The translations under genes were made by a program, and so were the position numbers. From contig NZ_VEDO01000003.1 in NCBI RefSeq assembly GCF_007677875.1, positions 372,001-436,000 on the forward strand: DNA of 64,000 nt, given 5' to 3'. Below the pieces are notes generated by a model, which was not told where the DNA came from, did no database searches, and saw nothing but the letters and a program-made list of their open reading frames with translations. The stretch comes from Variovorax boronicumulans. Lineage in GTDB: Bacteria > Pseudomonadota > Gammaproteobacteria > Burkholderiales > Burkholderiaceae_C. Each line of letters starts with the position of its first letter. Position 1 is the stretch's first letter. Shown piece after piece: positions 17,285 through 28,240 of the stretch.

Positions 17285-20167
17285 ATGAGTGCAACGCCAC
17301 CGTCGATCTACTCGGCGTACCTGAACAACACCTATCTCTTCGGGGGCAACGCGCCCTACGTCGAAGAGCTCTACGAGAACTACCTCGCCAACCCCGGCAG
17401 CGTGCCCGACAACTGGCGCGAATACTTCGACGCGCTGCAGCACGTGCCGGCCGTCGATGGCTCCAACATGCGCGACGTGCCGCACCTGCCGGTCGTCAAC
17501 GCCTTCGCCGAGCGTGCCAAGCAGGGCCAGACCCAGGTCGTCGTGGCCAGCGGTGCCGACTCCGAGATGGGCCGCAAGCGCACGGCCGTGCAGCAGCTCA
17601 TCGCCGCCTACCGCAACGTGGGCGCCCGCTGGGCCGATCTGGACCCCTTGAAGCGCGACGTGCGCGACGACATCCCCGAGCTGGAGCTGTCGTTCTACGG
17701 ATTCTCCGACGCCGACCAGCAGCTCGTGTTCAACACCAGCAACACGTTCTTCCCCGGCGAGACCATGTCGCTGCGCGACCTGACGAACGCGCTGCGCGAG
17801 ACCTACTGCGGCACCATCGGCGCCGAGTACATGCACACCACCAGCCAGACCGAAAAGCGCTGGTGGCAGCAGCGGCTGGAAAGCATCCGCAGCAAGCCCA
17901 ACTTCGACGCGCAGAAGAAGAAGGACATCCTGGACCGCCTGACGGCGGCCGAAGGCCTGGAGCGCTTCCTGCACACCAAGTACGTGGGCCAGAAGCGCTT
18001 CTCGCTGGAAGGTGGCGAGAGCTTCATCGCGTCCATGGACGAGCTCGTGCAAGAAGCCGGCAAGCGCGGCGTGCAGGAGGTCGTGATCGGCATGGCCCAC
18101 CGCGGCCGCCTGAACGTGCTGGTCAACATCCTGGGCAAGCGCCCGGCCGACCTGTTCGCCGAGTTCGACCACACCGCGCCGGAAGACCTGCCGGCCGGTG
18201 ACGTGAAGTACCACCAGGGCTTCTCCAGCGACGTGTCCACGCCTGGCGGCCCGGTCCACCTCTCGCTGGCCTTCAACCCCTCGCACCTGGAAATCGTGAA
18301 CCCCGTGGTCGAAGGCTCGGTCAAGGCCCGCCTGGACCGCCGCGGCGACACCGAAGGCGACACCGTGCTGCCCGTGCTCGTGCACGGTGACGCGGCCTTC
18401 GCCGGCCAGGGCGTGATCATGGAAACGCTGGCACTGGCCCAGACGCGCGGTTACTACACCGGCGGCACGGTCCACATCGTCATCAACAACCAGATCGGCT
18501 TCACGACCAGCGACCCGCGCGACACGCGCTCCACGCTGTACTGCACCGACGTGGTCAAGATGGTCGAGGCCCCCGTGCTGCACGTGAACGGCGACGACCC
18601 CGAAGCCGTCGTGCTGTGCACGCAGCTGGCCCTGGACTACCGCCAGGAGTTCAACAAGGACGTGGTCGTCGACATCGTGTGCTTCCGCAAGCTGGGCCAC
18701 AACGAGCAGGACACGCCCAGCCTGACGCAGCCGCTGATGTACAAGAAGATTGCGGCCCACCCCGGCACGCGCAAGCTGTACGCCGACAAGCTGGCTGCGC
18801 AAGGCCTGGGCGACACGCTGGGTGACGACATGGCGAAGGCCTACCGCGCCGCCATGGACGCCGGCAAGCACGCAGAAGACATCACGATCAGCAACTTCAA
18901 GAGCAAGTACGCGGTCGACTGGGCGCCGTTCCTGAACAAGCGCTGGACCGATGCCGCCGACACGGCCATTCCGCTGACCGAGTGGAAGCGCCTGGCCGAG
19001 CGCATCACCACCATCCCGGACAGCATCACGCCGCACCAGCTGGTCAAGAAGGTCTATGCCGACCGCGCCGCCATGGGCCGCGGCGAGATCAACGTGGACT
19101 GGGGCATGGGCGAGCACATGGCCTTCGCTTCGTTGGTGGCCAGCGGCTACCCGGTGCGCCTGTCGGGCGAGGACTGCGGCCGCGGCACCTTCACGCACCG
19201 CCACGCCGTGATCCATGACCAGAACCGCGAGAAGTGGGACACCGGCACCTACACGCCGCTGCACCACGCGGCCGACGGCCAGGCGCCCTTCGTCGTGATC
19301 GACTCCATCCTGTCCGAAGAGGCGGTGCTGGGCTTCGAGTACGGCTACGCCTCCAACGACCCGAACACGCTGGTGATCTGGGAAGCGCAATTCGGCGACT
19401 TCGCCAACGGCGCCCAGGTCGTGATCGACCAGTTCATCGCCTCCGGCGAAGTGAAGTGGGGCCGTGTCAACGGCATCACGCTGATGCTGCCGCACGGTTA
19501 CGAAGGCCAGGGCCCGGAGCACAGCTCGGCCCGCCTGGAGCGCTTCATGCAGCTGGCCGCCGACACCAACATGCAGATCGTGCAGCCGACCACGGCCAGC
19601 CAGATCTTCCATGTGCTGCGTCGCCAGCAGATCCGCAATCTGCGCAAGCCGCTCATCATCATGACGCCCAAGTCGCTGCTGCGGAACAAGGACGCGACTT
19701 CGCCGCTGTCCGAATTCACCAAAGGCGGCTTCCAGACCGTGATCCCGGACCAGAGCGACGCCGTGGCCAAGAACGCGGCCAAGGTCAAGCGCGTGATCGC
19801 CTGCTCGGGCAAGGTCTACTACGACCTGGTCAAGAAGCGCGAGGAAAAGGGCGCCGACGACGTGGCCATCATCCGCGTCGAGCAGCTCTACCCGTTCCCG
19901 CACAAGGCCTTCGGTGCCGAACTCAAGAAGTACCCGAGCCTGGTGGACGTGGTGTGGTGCCAGGACGAGCCGCAGAACCAGGGCGCCTGGTTCTTCGTGC
20001 AGCACTACATCCACGAGAACATGAGCGAAGGCCAGAAGCTGGGTTACGCCGGTCGCGCAGCCTCCGCATCGCCCGCGGTGGGCTACGCCCACCTGCACCA
20101 AGAGCAGCAGAAGGCGCTGGTCGATGCCGCCTTCGCCAAGCTCAAGGGCTTCGTGCTGACCAAGTGA
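17285..20167 (+). CDS. sucA: 2-oxoglutarate dehydrogenase E1 component
   Basis: The 960-residue thiamine diphosphate enzyme starts with the family motif SAYLNNTYLFGGNAPYVEELYENYLANPGSVPDNWREYF, a peripheral segment involved in complex assembly. It contains GMAHRGRLNVLVN, HGDAAFAGQGVIMETLALAQ and NNQIGFTTSDPRDTRSTLYCTD, and the C-terminal GEDCGRGTFTHRHAV. It catalyses decarboxylation of 2-oxoglutarate and succinyl transfer to the E2 lipoyl group in the TCA cycle. It is first of sucA-sucB-lpdA-zapE. A GGAGGT-type ribosome site precedes the ATG. Confidence 0.98.
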   Translation: MSATPPSIYSAYLNNTYLFGGNAPYVEELYENYLANPGSVPDNWREYFDALQHVPAVDGSNMRDVPHLPVVNAFAERAKQGQTQVVVASGADSEMGRKRTAVQQLIAAYRNVGARWADLDPLKRDVRDDIPELELSFYGFSDADQQLVFNTSNTFFPGETMSLRDLTNALRETYCGTIGAEYMHTTSQTEKRWWQQRLESIRSKPNFDAQKKKDILDRLTAAEGLERFLHTKYVGQKRFSLEGGESFIASMDELVQEAGKRGVQEVVIGMAHRGRLNVLVNILGKRPADLFAEFDHTAPEDLPAGDVKYHQGFSSDVSTPGGPVHLSLAFNPSHLEIVNPVVEGSVKARLDRRGDTEGDTVLPVLVHGDAAFAGQGVIMETLALAQTRGYYTGGTVHIVINNQIGFTTSDPRDTRSTLYCTDVVKMVEAPVLHVNGDDPEAVVLCTQLALDYRQEFNKDVVVDIVCFRKLGHNEQDTPSLTQPLMYKKIAAHPGTRKLYADKLAAQGLGDTLGDDMAKAYRAAMDAGKHAEDITISNFKSKYAVDWAPFLNKRWTDAADTAIPLTEWKRLAERITTIPDSITPHQLVKKVYADRAAMGRGEINVDWGMGEHMAFASLVASGYPVRLSGEDCGRGTFTHRHAVIHDQNREKWDTGTYTPLHHAADGQAPFVVIDSILSEEAVLGFEYGYASNDPNTLVIWEAQFGDFANGAQVVIDQFIASGEVKWGRVNGITLMLPHGYEGQGPEHSSARLERFMQLAADTNMQIVQPTTASQIFHVLRRQQIRNLRKPLIIMTPKSLLRNKDATSPLSEFTKGGFQTVIPDQSDAVAKNAAKVKRVIACSGKVYYDLVKKREEKGADDVAIIRVEQLYPFPHKAFGAELKKYPSLVDVVWCQDEPQNQGAWFFVQHYIHENMSEGQKLGYAGRAASASPAVGYAHLHQEQQKALVDAAFAKLKGFVLTK

Positions 20168-20202
20168 TCCTTGTCTGAACAGAACAAACCGGAAACAGAA
20201 AA

Positions 20203-21474
<1,272 letters not shown>

Positions 21475-21493
21475 TCGCAGCCAAGCCTTAAAG

Positions 21494-21517
21494 CAACGCC
21501 CCGCCCTCGGGGCGTTG
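21494..21517 (+). terminator. Hairpin between sucB and lpdA
   Basis: A 9-bp stem (CAACGCCCC/GGGGCGTTG, 6-base loop) is followed by TTCCATTG. The T-run is poor, so it is more likely a partial attenuator or a 3'-end protector than a full terminator, allowing different levels of E1/E2 and E3. Confidence 0.5.
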
Positions 21518-21544
21518 TTCCATTGAATTCAGGAATCTCTCACC

Positions 21545-22972
21545 ATGTCCCAAGCATTTGACGTCGTCGTCATCGGCGGCGGCCCCGGCGGCTACATCGC
21601 CGCCATCCGCGCTGCGCAACTCGGTTTCCAGGTCGCCTGCATCGACGAGTGGAAGAACGGCAAGGGCGGCCCGGCGCCGGGCGGCACCTGCACCAACGTG
21701 GGCTGCATCCCTTCCAAGGCGCTGCTGCAGTCCTCCGAGCATTTCGAGCACGCCAACAAGCACTTCGCCGAACACGGCATCACCGCCTCCGACGTGAAGA
21801 TCGACGTGGCCAAGATGCTGGCCCGCAAGGACACCGTCGTGAAGCAGAACAACGACGGCATCCTGTACCTGTTCAAGAAGAACAAGGTCACTTTCTTCCA
21901 CGGCCGCGGTTCCTTCGTGAAGGCCGAAGGCGGTGCCTACGAGATCAAGGTCGCAGGCGCCAAGGAAGAGTCCATCACGGGCAAGCACGTCATCGTGGCC
22001 ACGGGCTCGAATGCCCGCGCGCTGCCGGGCGTGCCCTTCGACGAAGAGACCGTGCTGTCCAACGACGGCGCGCTGCGCGTGGGCGCCGTGCCCAAGAAGC
22101 TGGCGCTGATCGGCTCCGGTGTGATCGGCCTGGAAATGGGCTCGGTCTGGCGCCGCCTGGGTGCCGATGTCACCATCCTCGAAGGCCTGCCGACCTTCCT
22201 GGGCGCGGTCGATGAGCAGATCGCCAAGGAAGCCAAGAAGGCGTTCGACAAGCAGGGCCTGAAGATCGAGCTGGGCGTGAAGGTCGGCGAGGTCAAGGCC
22301 GGCCAGGGCGGCGTGTCCGTTGCCTACACCAATGCCAAGGGCGAGGCGCAGAGCCTGCAGGTGGACAAGCTGATCGTCTCGATCGGCCGCGTACCCAACA
22401 CCATCGGCCTGAACACCGAGGCCGTGGGCCTCAAGCTCGACGAGCGCGGTGCCGTGGTGGTCGACGAGGACTGCAAGACCAGCCTGCCCAACGTCTGGGC
22501 CATCGGCGACGTGGTGCGCGGCCCGATGCTGGCGCACAAGGCCGAGGAAGAGGGTGTGGCCGTGGCCGAGCGCATTGCCGGCCAGCACGGGCATGTCAAC
22601 TTCAACACCATCCCCTGGGTCATCTACACCAGCCCCGAGATCGCCTGGGTCGGCCGCACCGAGCAGCAGCTCAAGGCCGATGGCGTGGCTTACAAGGCCG
22701 GCACCTTCCCGTTCCTGGCCAACGGCCGCGCACGCGCGCTGGGCGACACCACGGGCATGGTCAAGTTCCTGGCCGACGCCAAGACCGACGAGATCCTGGG
22801 CGTGCACATCGTCGGCCCCATGGCCAGCGAGCTGATCTCCGAAGCCGTGGTGGCCATGGAGTTCAAGGCCAGCGCCGAGGACATCGCGCGCATCTGCCAT
22901 GCGCATCCCTCGCTGTCCGAGGCGACCAAGGAAGCCGCCCTGGCGGTGGACAAGCGCACGCTGAACTTCTGA
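21545..22972 (+). CDS. lpdA: Dihydrolipoyl dehydrogenase (E3)
   Basis: The 475-residue flavoprotein has an N-terminal FAD motif ([20 protein letters not shown]), the redox disulfide in [13 protein letters not shown], an NAD-binding [21 protein letters not shown], and the C-terminal interface with the catalytic [10 protein letters not shown]. It reoxidises dihydrolipoamide on the E2 component with NAD+. Its position indicates that it serves the 2-oxoglutarate dehydrogenase complex. An insertion [10 protein letters not shown] in the N-terminal region is typical of the betaproteobacterial OdhL type. Confidence 0.98.
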   Translation: MSQAFDVVVIGGGPGGYIAAIRAAQLGFQVACIDEWKNGKGGPAPGGTCTNVGCIPSKALLQSSEHFEHANKHFAEHGITASDVKIDVAKMLARKDTVVKQNNDGILYLFKKNKVTFFHGRGSFVKAEGGAYEIKVAGAKEESITGKHVIVATGSNARALPGVPFDEETVLSNDGALRVGAVPKKLALIGSGVIGLEMGSVWRRLGADVTILEGLPTFLGAVDEQIAKEAKKAFDKQGLKIELGVKVGEVKAGQGGVSVAYTNAKGEAQSLQVDKLIVSIGRVPNTIGLNTEAVGLKLDERGAVVVDEDCKTSLPNVWAIGDVVRGPMLAHKAEEEGVAVAERIAGQHGHVNFNTIPWVIYTSPEIAWVGRTEQQLKADGVAYKAGTFPFLANGRARALGDTTGMVKFLADAKTDEILGVHIVGPMASELISEAVVAMEFKASAEDIARICHAHPSLSEATKEAALAVDKRTLNF

Positions 22973-22975
22973 GGC

Positions 22976-24079
22976 ATGACGGGACCGGTCCGGGCGGCCT
23001 ACGACGCGGAGCTGGCCGCCCGCGGTTACCAGAGCGACCCCGCGCAGCTGCGCGCGGTCGCCGCGCTGGAGCGTTGTGCCGCCGAGTGGGCGGCCTACAA
23101 GGACAAGCGCTCCAACGCGTTCAAGAAGCTGATCCACCGCCTGCCCATCCCCAAGGGTGTCTACATGTACGGCGGGGTGGGGCGCGGCAAGAGCTTCCTG
23201 ATGGACTGCTTCTTCAATGCCGTGCCGATCAAGCGCAAGACGCGGCTGCACTTCCACGAATTCATGCGCGAGGTGCACCGCGAACTGGTGGACCTGCAGG
23301 GCACGGTCAACCCGCTGGACGAGCTCGGCCGGCGCATCGCCAAGCGCTACAAGCTGATCTGCTTCGACGAGTTCCACGTCGCCGACATCACCGACGCGAT
23401 GATCCTGCACCGGCTGCTGCAGGCGCTGTTCGATAACGACGTGGGCTTCGTGACCACGTCCAACTTCATTCCCGACGGGCTGTACCCCGACGGCTTGCAC
23501 CGCGACCGCATCCTGCCCGCCATCGCGCTGCTGAACGCGCAGATGGAGGTGGTCAACGTGGACAACGGCACCGATTACCGGCGCCGCACCATGGAGCAGG
23601 TCAAGCTCTACCACACGCCGCTTGGCCCGGAGGCCGACGCGCAGATGACCGAAGCCTTCGACCGGCTGGCCGACCACAAGGACGAAGACCCGCTGCTGCA
23701 CATCGAGGCGCGCGAACTGCGCGCACGGCGCAAGGCCGGTGGCGTGGTCTGGTTCGATTTCCGCACCTTGTGCGGCGGGCCGCGCTCGCAGAACGACTAC
23801 CTGGAGCTGGCCAGCCGCTTCCATACCCTGCTGCTCTCCGACGTGCCGGCCATGCCGGTGCGGATGGCGTCGGAGGCGCGGCGCTTCACCTGGCTGGTCG
23901 ACGTGCTGTACGACCGCCGGGTCAAGCTCATCATGTCGGCCGCCACGGCGCCGGAAGAGCTGTATACGGAAGGCCCTTTGGCCCACGAGTTTCCGCGGAC
24001 CGTGTCACGCTTGAACGAAATGCAATCGGTCGAATTTCTCGCGCTGGAGCACCGCACCGTGGACACGGGGCTTACATGA
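22976..24079 (+). CDS. zapE: Cell-division AFG1-like ATPase ZapE
   Basis: The 367-residue AAA-type ATPase has the Walker A motif GGVGRGKS (residue about 64) and Walker B LICFDEF, followed by the family segment DITDAMILHRLLQALF. ZapE/AFG1 proteins associate with the Z-ring and are needed for division under stress in E. coli. It begins three bases after the lpdA stop, so it belongs to the odh operon, an arrangement that recurs in betaproteobacteria. Its stop overlaps the next gene by ATGA. Confidence 0.93.
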   Translation: MTGPVRAAYDAELAARGYQSDPAQLRAVAALERCAAEWAAYKDKRSNAFKKLIHRLPIPKGVYMYGGVGRGKSFLMDCFFNAVPIKRKTRLHFHEFMREVHRELVDLQGTVNPLDELGRRIAKRYKLICFDEFHVADITDAMILHRLLQALFDNDVGFVTTSNFIPDGLYPDGLHRDRILPAIALLNAQMEVVNVDNGTDYRRRTMEQVKLYHTPLGPEADAQMTEAFDRLADHKDEDPLLHIEARELRARRKAGGVVWFDFRTLCGGPRSQNDYLELASRFHTLLLSDVPAMPVRMASEARRFTWLVDVLYDRRVKLIMSAATAPEELYTEGPLAHEFPRTVSRLNEMQSVEFLALEHRTVDTGLT

Positions 24080-24738
24080 AGGCGGCCCGTCTGTGCTTCA
24101 CGGCTGTGCTGCTGGTGGCTGGTAGCGCCTTCGGCCAGAGTTCCACGCCCATGGCACCGGAACAGGTGGCTTCAGAACGTGCGCGCATCGCCAGCGAGCG
24201 TGCTGCCATCGCCACGCGCTTCGCTGCCGAGGAGCGCGCCTGCCACCAGCGCTTCGCGGTCAACGACTGCCTGAACCGCAACCGGGCATGGCAACGCGAG
24301 GCCCTGGGCGCATTGCGCCGCCAGGAGATCCTGATCAACGACAGCGAACGCCAGCGGCGCGCGGCCGAGCGCCTTGAAAGCCTGGAGGACAAGAGCCGGG
24401 CGCAGGCCGCCGACCAGGCCGAGCGTCCGGTGGCCGAGCCCCGCTCGCCGAACGCCGCGTCCCGGCCCGGCGGCGGCAAGTTGCCGCAGTCCGGTGCTCC
24501 CGCGCCGCGCGTGCCGGACGAAGCGGCGATCCGTCAGCACCAGGAACGCATGGAGCACAAGCAGCAGCGCCATGCGCAGGCGCAGGCCGAACGCGCCGAG
24601 AAGGCCGCGCTCGCCGACGAAGAAGCGCGGCGCAACGCAGCGCGGGTACGTGAGGCCGAGGAGCGCAAGGCCAGCGTGCTGCGGCGCAATGCGGCCGAGC
24701 CCAGCAAGGCCAAGCCGCTGCCGGATCCGGCGCCCTGA
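24076..24738 (+). CDS. Periplasmic coiled-coil protein of unknown function
   Basis: The 220-residue product has a signal peptide (MKAARLCFTAVLLVAGSAFG, cleavage likely after AFG-Q) followed by charged alpha-helical sequence rich in Ala, Arg, Glu and Gln (residues about 30-110 and 150-210), with a Pro-rich break between. Two cysteines (ACHQRF and DCLNRN) could form a disulfide. The helices suggest coiled coils, and the N-terminal half resembles proteobacterial secreted proteins with the ERxCxxRFxVxxC pattern. The ATGA overlap with zapE makes co-translation likely; a link with division or the envelope is inference. Confidence 0.75.
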   Translation: MKAARLCFTAVLLVAGSAFGQSSTPMAPEQVASERARIASERAAIATRFAAEERACHQRFAVNDCLNRNRAWQREALGALRRQEILINDSERQRRAAERLESLEDKSRAQAADQAERPVAEPRSPNAASRPGGGKLPQSGAPAPRVPDEAAIRQHQERMEHKQQRHAQAQAERAEKAALADEEARRNAARVREAEERKASVLRRNAAEPSKAKPLPDPAP

Positions 24739-24744
24739 GCCGCT

Positions 24745-25149
24745 TCAGGCCAGGTCTTCGATGACGAGCCGGCGGTACTTCTCGGCGAACGAGAACGGCG
24801 CCTGGCGGACCACGCGCATCACGGCCTCGGTTTCATCGCCATCGGGCGCATGCACCATCACGGCCCAGTGGCCCTGGCCTGCCAGCGCAGCGTACTGGCG
24901 CACGGTGGCGGCCTCGGTGCCGGCGGAGGGCAGGGGTATGTCGGCACTGCCCACGGTACGCACCACCTTCTCCAGGATCTGCTGGGGCGACAGCAACATG
25001 ACCGGCTTTTCCGACAGCCCCTCCCGTTCCAGGGCCTCGCCGACGCCGCGGGCATCCTGCTCGGTCGGGAACATCGCGAACACGTAGCCGGTGGGATAGA
25101 AGACGCCCGCCAGCGTCAGCATGTCGGGGTCGAGTGCGAAGGGCTGCAT
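24745..25149 (-). CDS. Conserved hypothetical protein, 134 residues
   Basis: A soluble protein (MQPFALDPDMLTLAGVFYPTG) with no signal peptide or membrane helix. The sequence alternates short hydrophobic strands and helices and looks like a small alpha/beta domain (GYVFAMFPTEQDARGVGEALEREG). AAGGAG lies at good spacing before the ATG at 25149. It is convergent with the coiled-coil gene (6-base gap). I do not recognise its family and assign no function. Confidence 0.7.
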   Translation of the reverse strand: MQPFALDPDMLTLAGVFYPTGYVFAMFPTEQDARGVGEALEREGLSEKPVMLLSPQQILEKVVRTVGSADIPLPSAGTEAATVRQYAALAGQGHWAVMVHAPDGDETEAVMRVVRQAPFSFAEKYRRLVIEDLA

Positions 25150-25238
25150 GAGGGAACTCCTTGTCGTGTTCCCCGCATTGCAGTGCACCCGTGGCGCCGC
25201 CACTGTCGGCCGTGGCGGCCGCCCGGTGTAGGACGGCC

Positions 25239-27068
25239 TCAGAAGGCGCCAGCCGGCAGCGGCTCCAGCCGCATGGTGGGCTCGCCGACCACCCGGGCCT
25301 GGCTCTGCAGCGCATCGACCAGCCGGTTGGCGAAGAAGCTGTTCTGCGTGTCCGGCTCCAGCGCGGCAACGACCAAATTGGCCAGCGGCTGCGACAGTGG
25401 CACGTAGTAGCTGCCCATGGGCGTGTCGAGCACGCCACGCGCGAGCGCCACTTCGACCCGCACGATGGGCGCGGCGTCGGCGATGCTGCCGCGCACGTCG
25501 CTGCGCTCGCCGCTCGCCCGCGCGGTCTCGCGGTAGCTCTCGCCGAGCACGGCGCCAGGCTCCGCCACGCGCATCACCTGCACGCCGAGCTGCTGCAGCC
25601 GCTCGACGGCCTGCGTGGCGGACGCCGCGAGCCAGTAGCCGCAGGGGCGCCCGCGCGTCTTGAGCGGACGCAGTTCGAGCGCGGAGTTCCAGTCGACTTC
25701 GATCGAGCGGTCGGCTCCCGTGGCCGGGTCCAGCATCACGAGCGGGCGGCGCTGGAGCGTGGGGCCGGCGCTTGTGACCATCTCGCCGCGGCAGGCATGG
25801 CCGGCCGCCTCGCGGTCCATGTACGAGCGCACCTTGCCGAGATCGTCCGCGCGCTGCGAGGCGCTTTGCAGCACGCTGGTCATGGCCACGACCTGCGTGT
25901 GTACGCGGCGCTGGATGTGCAGCCGACCGATGCCCACGCCGCGCGTCTCCAGCAGCAGGCTGACGGAGTTGCGCAGGCCGTAGACGTTGCGGCCCGTGTC
26001 GGGCTGGGTGCCGCCCATGGAGATGCGCAGGTCGTTCGGGTCTGTCGAGGTGGTGTAGTACCACTCGCTGGTCAGGCCGTCACGGTTCAGCGCGGCCACC
26101 AGCGGGCGGCGGAACCACTCCTCGGAGGCGCGCGGCATGAACTCGGACAGGTTCGCGGTGGTCGCGTACTGCAGCAGCGCATCGAACTTCTGCACCGCGC
26201 CGTACTTCTCGAGGAAGCGGCCGACCACGGTGTACTCGTGCGCGTCCACGGTCACGGCGGGTTGGTAGTCGCGCTGCAGGCGTGCCAGAGCGCGCGCCTC
26301 CGGCGTGCGCAGCAGCAGGTGGTCGCGGTTCATGTCGATGCCGGCGGCCGTCACGCGCTTGCCGGCGGCCGCGCCGTCGGGGTTGGCGCGTGGCACCAGC
26401 ACCACATTGATGCGGTCCAGCAGCGGCTCGAGCCGACCCCGGGCGAGTTCCCGCGCGAGCACCAGCAGGGCTTCGGCAGGCGCCGGCTCGTCGCCATGCT
26501 GCTGCCCGACCAGCAGCACCGTGGGCTTGCCGCTGGCCAGCAGCGTGGCGGGGTCGGTGGATGCCGCGCGCGTGAGCACCAGGGCCTCGAGCGGCGTGCC
26601 GCTCTGCGAGGCACCCAGGCCCAGCAGGCCGACGCGGCTGCGCCCGCCGCTGGCCGCCGCCAGGTCGCGCAGCCAGCCGGAGATCTCGCTGTTGCTGCTG
26701 AACTGCTCGCGCCCGGGCGCCAGGCCGGGCGTGTCGTAGACCGTGGAGGGGTCGGGGAAGCGCGCGGCCACCTCCGGACCGTAGGGGGCTGCAGGTGCTG
26801 CGGGCGACGCCTCGGGCGCCGTGGCGGCACTGGCCGCGCCGGGCGGCGGCACGGCCTCGACCACGACGGCAGGGGCCGGGCCCGCCGGCATGGGCGCACT
26901 GGCGGCTGCGGCCGGCGCAGCGGCCCGGCCCATGTCGACGACGGCCGGGGCCGTGCGCGTGGTGGGGCGGTCGGACGGCCAGGGCGGCAGCGGCGTGCTG
27001 CCGCAGGCGGTGAGCAGCGCCAGCGCGGCCGGGGCCAGCGTGCGCAGGGCAAGGGGGCGGAGCTTCAT
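25239..27068 (-). CDS. M14-family zinc carboxypeptidase-like lipoprotein
   Basis: The 609-residue protein starts with a lipoprotein signal (ALALLTAC, Cys22) and an Ala/Pro-rich linker to about residue 95, then an M14 peptidase domain. Visible are the zinc ligands H191 and E194 (GQQHGDEPAP), RANPDGAAAGKR, GIDMNRDH, a third-ligand candidate in VTVDAHEYT, and a later LLLETRGVG segment with a possible catalytic Glu. It is probably anchored to the outer membrane and trims peptides or peptidoglycan-derived material. The last 200 residues form an additional domain. The start at 27068 is chosen for the signal peptide. Confidence 0.85.
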   Translation of the reverse strand: MKLRPLALRTLAPAALALLTACGSTPLPPWPSDRPTTRTAPAVVDMGRAAAPAAAASAPMPAGPAPAVVVEAVPPPGAASAATAPEASPAAPAAPYGPEVAARFPDPSTVYDTPGLAPGREQFSSNSEISGWLRDLAAASGGRSRVGLLGLGASQSGTPLEALVLTRAASTDPATLLASGKPTVLLVGQQHGDEPAPAEALLVLARELARGRLEPLLDRINVVLVPRANPDGAAAGKRVTAAGIDMNRDHLLLRTPEARALARLQRDYQPAVTVDAHEYTVVGRFLEKYGAVQKFDALLQYATTANLSEFMPRASEEWFRRPLVAALNRDGLTSEWYYTTSTDPNDLRISMGGTQPDTGRNVYGLRNSVSLLLETRGVGIGRLHIQRRVHTQVVAMTSVLQSASQRADDLGKVRSYMDREAAGHACRGEMVTSAGPTLQRRPLVMLDPATGADRSIEVDWNSALELRPLKTRGRPCGYWLAASATQAVERLQQLGVQVMRVAEPGAVLGESYRETARASGERSDVRGSIADAAPIVRVEVALARGVLDTPMGSYYVPLSQPLANLVVAALEPDTQNSFFANRLVDALQSQARVVGEPTMRLEPLPAGAF

Positions 27069-27088
27069 GGGGCGGTCGGGCAGAAGAA

Positions 27089-27328
27089 TCAATACTGGCT
27101 TTGGCTGGGCGGGGCCAGCACCGACATCAGCGCCTCGGCGGTGACCTCGAAGGACAGCAGCTTGCGCTCCGTACCGGGCAGCGAGGCCAGCAGTTCGCGG
27201 GTGTTGTCCAGCTCATGGCGCAGGCCCTTGATGGCGTCCAGATCGCCCCGGTGCGGTGCCAGGAGCAGCTTGACCGCGGCCAGCAGGGCGAGCTGGGAGC
27301 CGGCCGAGTCTTCGTAGTTCAGGTGCAT
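27089..27328 (-). CDS. Small conserved hypothetical protein, 79 residues
   Basis: A short, mostly helical soluble protein (MHLNYEDSAGSQLALLAAVK). GGAG precedes the ATG at 27328. It lies 20 bases upstream of the M14 peptidase gene on the same strand and may be co-transcribed with it. No motif is recognised. Confidence 0.6.
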   Translation of the reverse strand: MHLNYEDSAGSQLALLAAVKLLLAPHRGDLDAIKGLRHELDNTRELLASLPGTERKLLSFEVTAEALMSVLAPPSQSQY

Positions 27329-27421
27329 GGGGTCTCCGTCGCTCCTTGCGTGAGGCGCACAGTATGCCTTGCACTTTCCGAGGGACGGCCAAGGGCACAA
27401 TGCCGCTCCGATTGGAACGAC

Positions 27422-28153
27422 ATGGGACCTGCGACCGCGCTTTCTCGCCCGCATGCCCGCCGCCTGCGCGAGGTCTACCGGTCTGCCGGCTGGCCCTGGC
27501 AGGACGTGGTGGAGCTCGAACTGCTGGCGCTGGGCCTGCTGGAGCGCCTGCACGCCGACGGGCGCGACAGCGTGCGCCTGACCGAAGCCGGCATCCAGGC
27601 CGCGGCGCAGGCGGCCGTGCGCAACCAGCGGGCGCGTTCGGCGCACGAGACGCTGGTCGAGCGTGTCGCGCGCGAACAGGGGCGTGCAGGGCGCATCGCC
27701 TGGCGTGGACTGGCCCTGCGTGCGCTGCTGCCGCCGGCCACCGAGGGCGCCGACCCCAGCTGGTGCATGGCCTGCCCGGACGTGTTCTCGATCCGCAACA
27801 CCTCGGTGCCCACCTACGTGGACCCCGTGGTGCACGAGATCAAGGTCAGTCGCGCCGACCTGCTGGGCGACCTGCGCAAGCCGGCCAAGCGCCAGGCCTA
27901 TCTGGACCTGGGCGGTCAGTGCTGGTATGTGCTGGGCCGCGACGCGCGCGGGCGGGCCATCGGCGATGCGGACGACGTGCCGGCCGAATGCGGCGTGCTC
28001 GTCCTGCAGGAAGACGGCCAGTTGTCGGTGCAGCGCAATGCGCAGCGGCGCGAGCGGCTGGCATTGCCCCACCATGTCTGGATGGCACTGGCCCGCGCCA
28101 CACCGTGCGCCGGCCTGGACGAAGACGCCCAGCAGCTCCTGCGCGGCGACTGA
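27422..28153 (+). CDS. Hypothetical protein with PD-(D/E)xK-like nuclease motif
   Basis: The 243-residue protein has an N-terminal helical region resembling a winged-helix (ARRLREVYRSAGWPWQDVVELELLALGLLERL) and a C-terminal domain in which CPDVFSIRNT, HEIKVSRADLLGDLRKPAKRQAYLDLGGQCWYVLG suggest the D...ExK core of PD-(D/E)xK nucleases, as in MmcB-like repair proteins. Nuclease activity is inferred from motif only. The gene is preceded by CACAAT 20 bases upstream. It diverges from the 79-residue ORF. Confidence 0.65.
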   Translation: MGPATALSRPHARRLREVYRSAGWPWQDVVELELLALGLLERLHADGRDSVRLTEAGIQAAAQAAVRNQRARSAHETLVERVAREQGRAGRIAWRGLALRALLPPATEGADPSWCMACPDVFSIRNTSVPTYVDPVVHEIKVSRADLLGDLRKPAKRQAYLDLGGQCWYVLGRDARGRAIGDADDVPAECGVLVLQEDGQLSVQRNAQRRERLALPHHVWMALARATPCAGLDEDAQQLLRGD

Positions 28154-28240
28154 CACAAGTCCTTGCCGCGCGTGCGGCGGCCGGGAACTTCTGGTCATGG
28201 GCGTGGCCTACACTTTCGCGCAGCCCTGCCTTTCCAATCC

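Noticed and set aside
17237-20101. A 954-codon open frame on the minus strand opposite sucA, and similar long antisense frames (2395-3816 plus, 21488-23986 minus, 29942-33181 minus, 54265-56688 plus)
   Set aside because: These are products of high G/C third-position bias. Their translations are Arg/Ala/Gly/His-rich with no family motifs, while the opposite frames encode well-known proteins.
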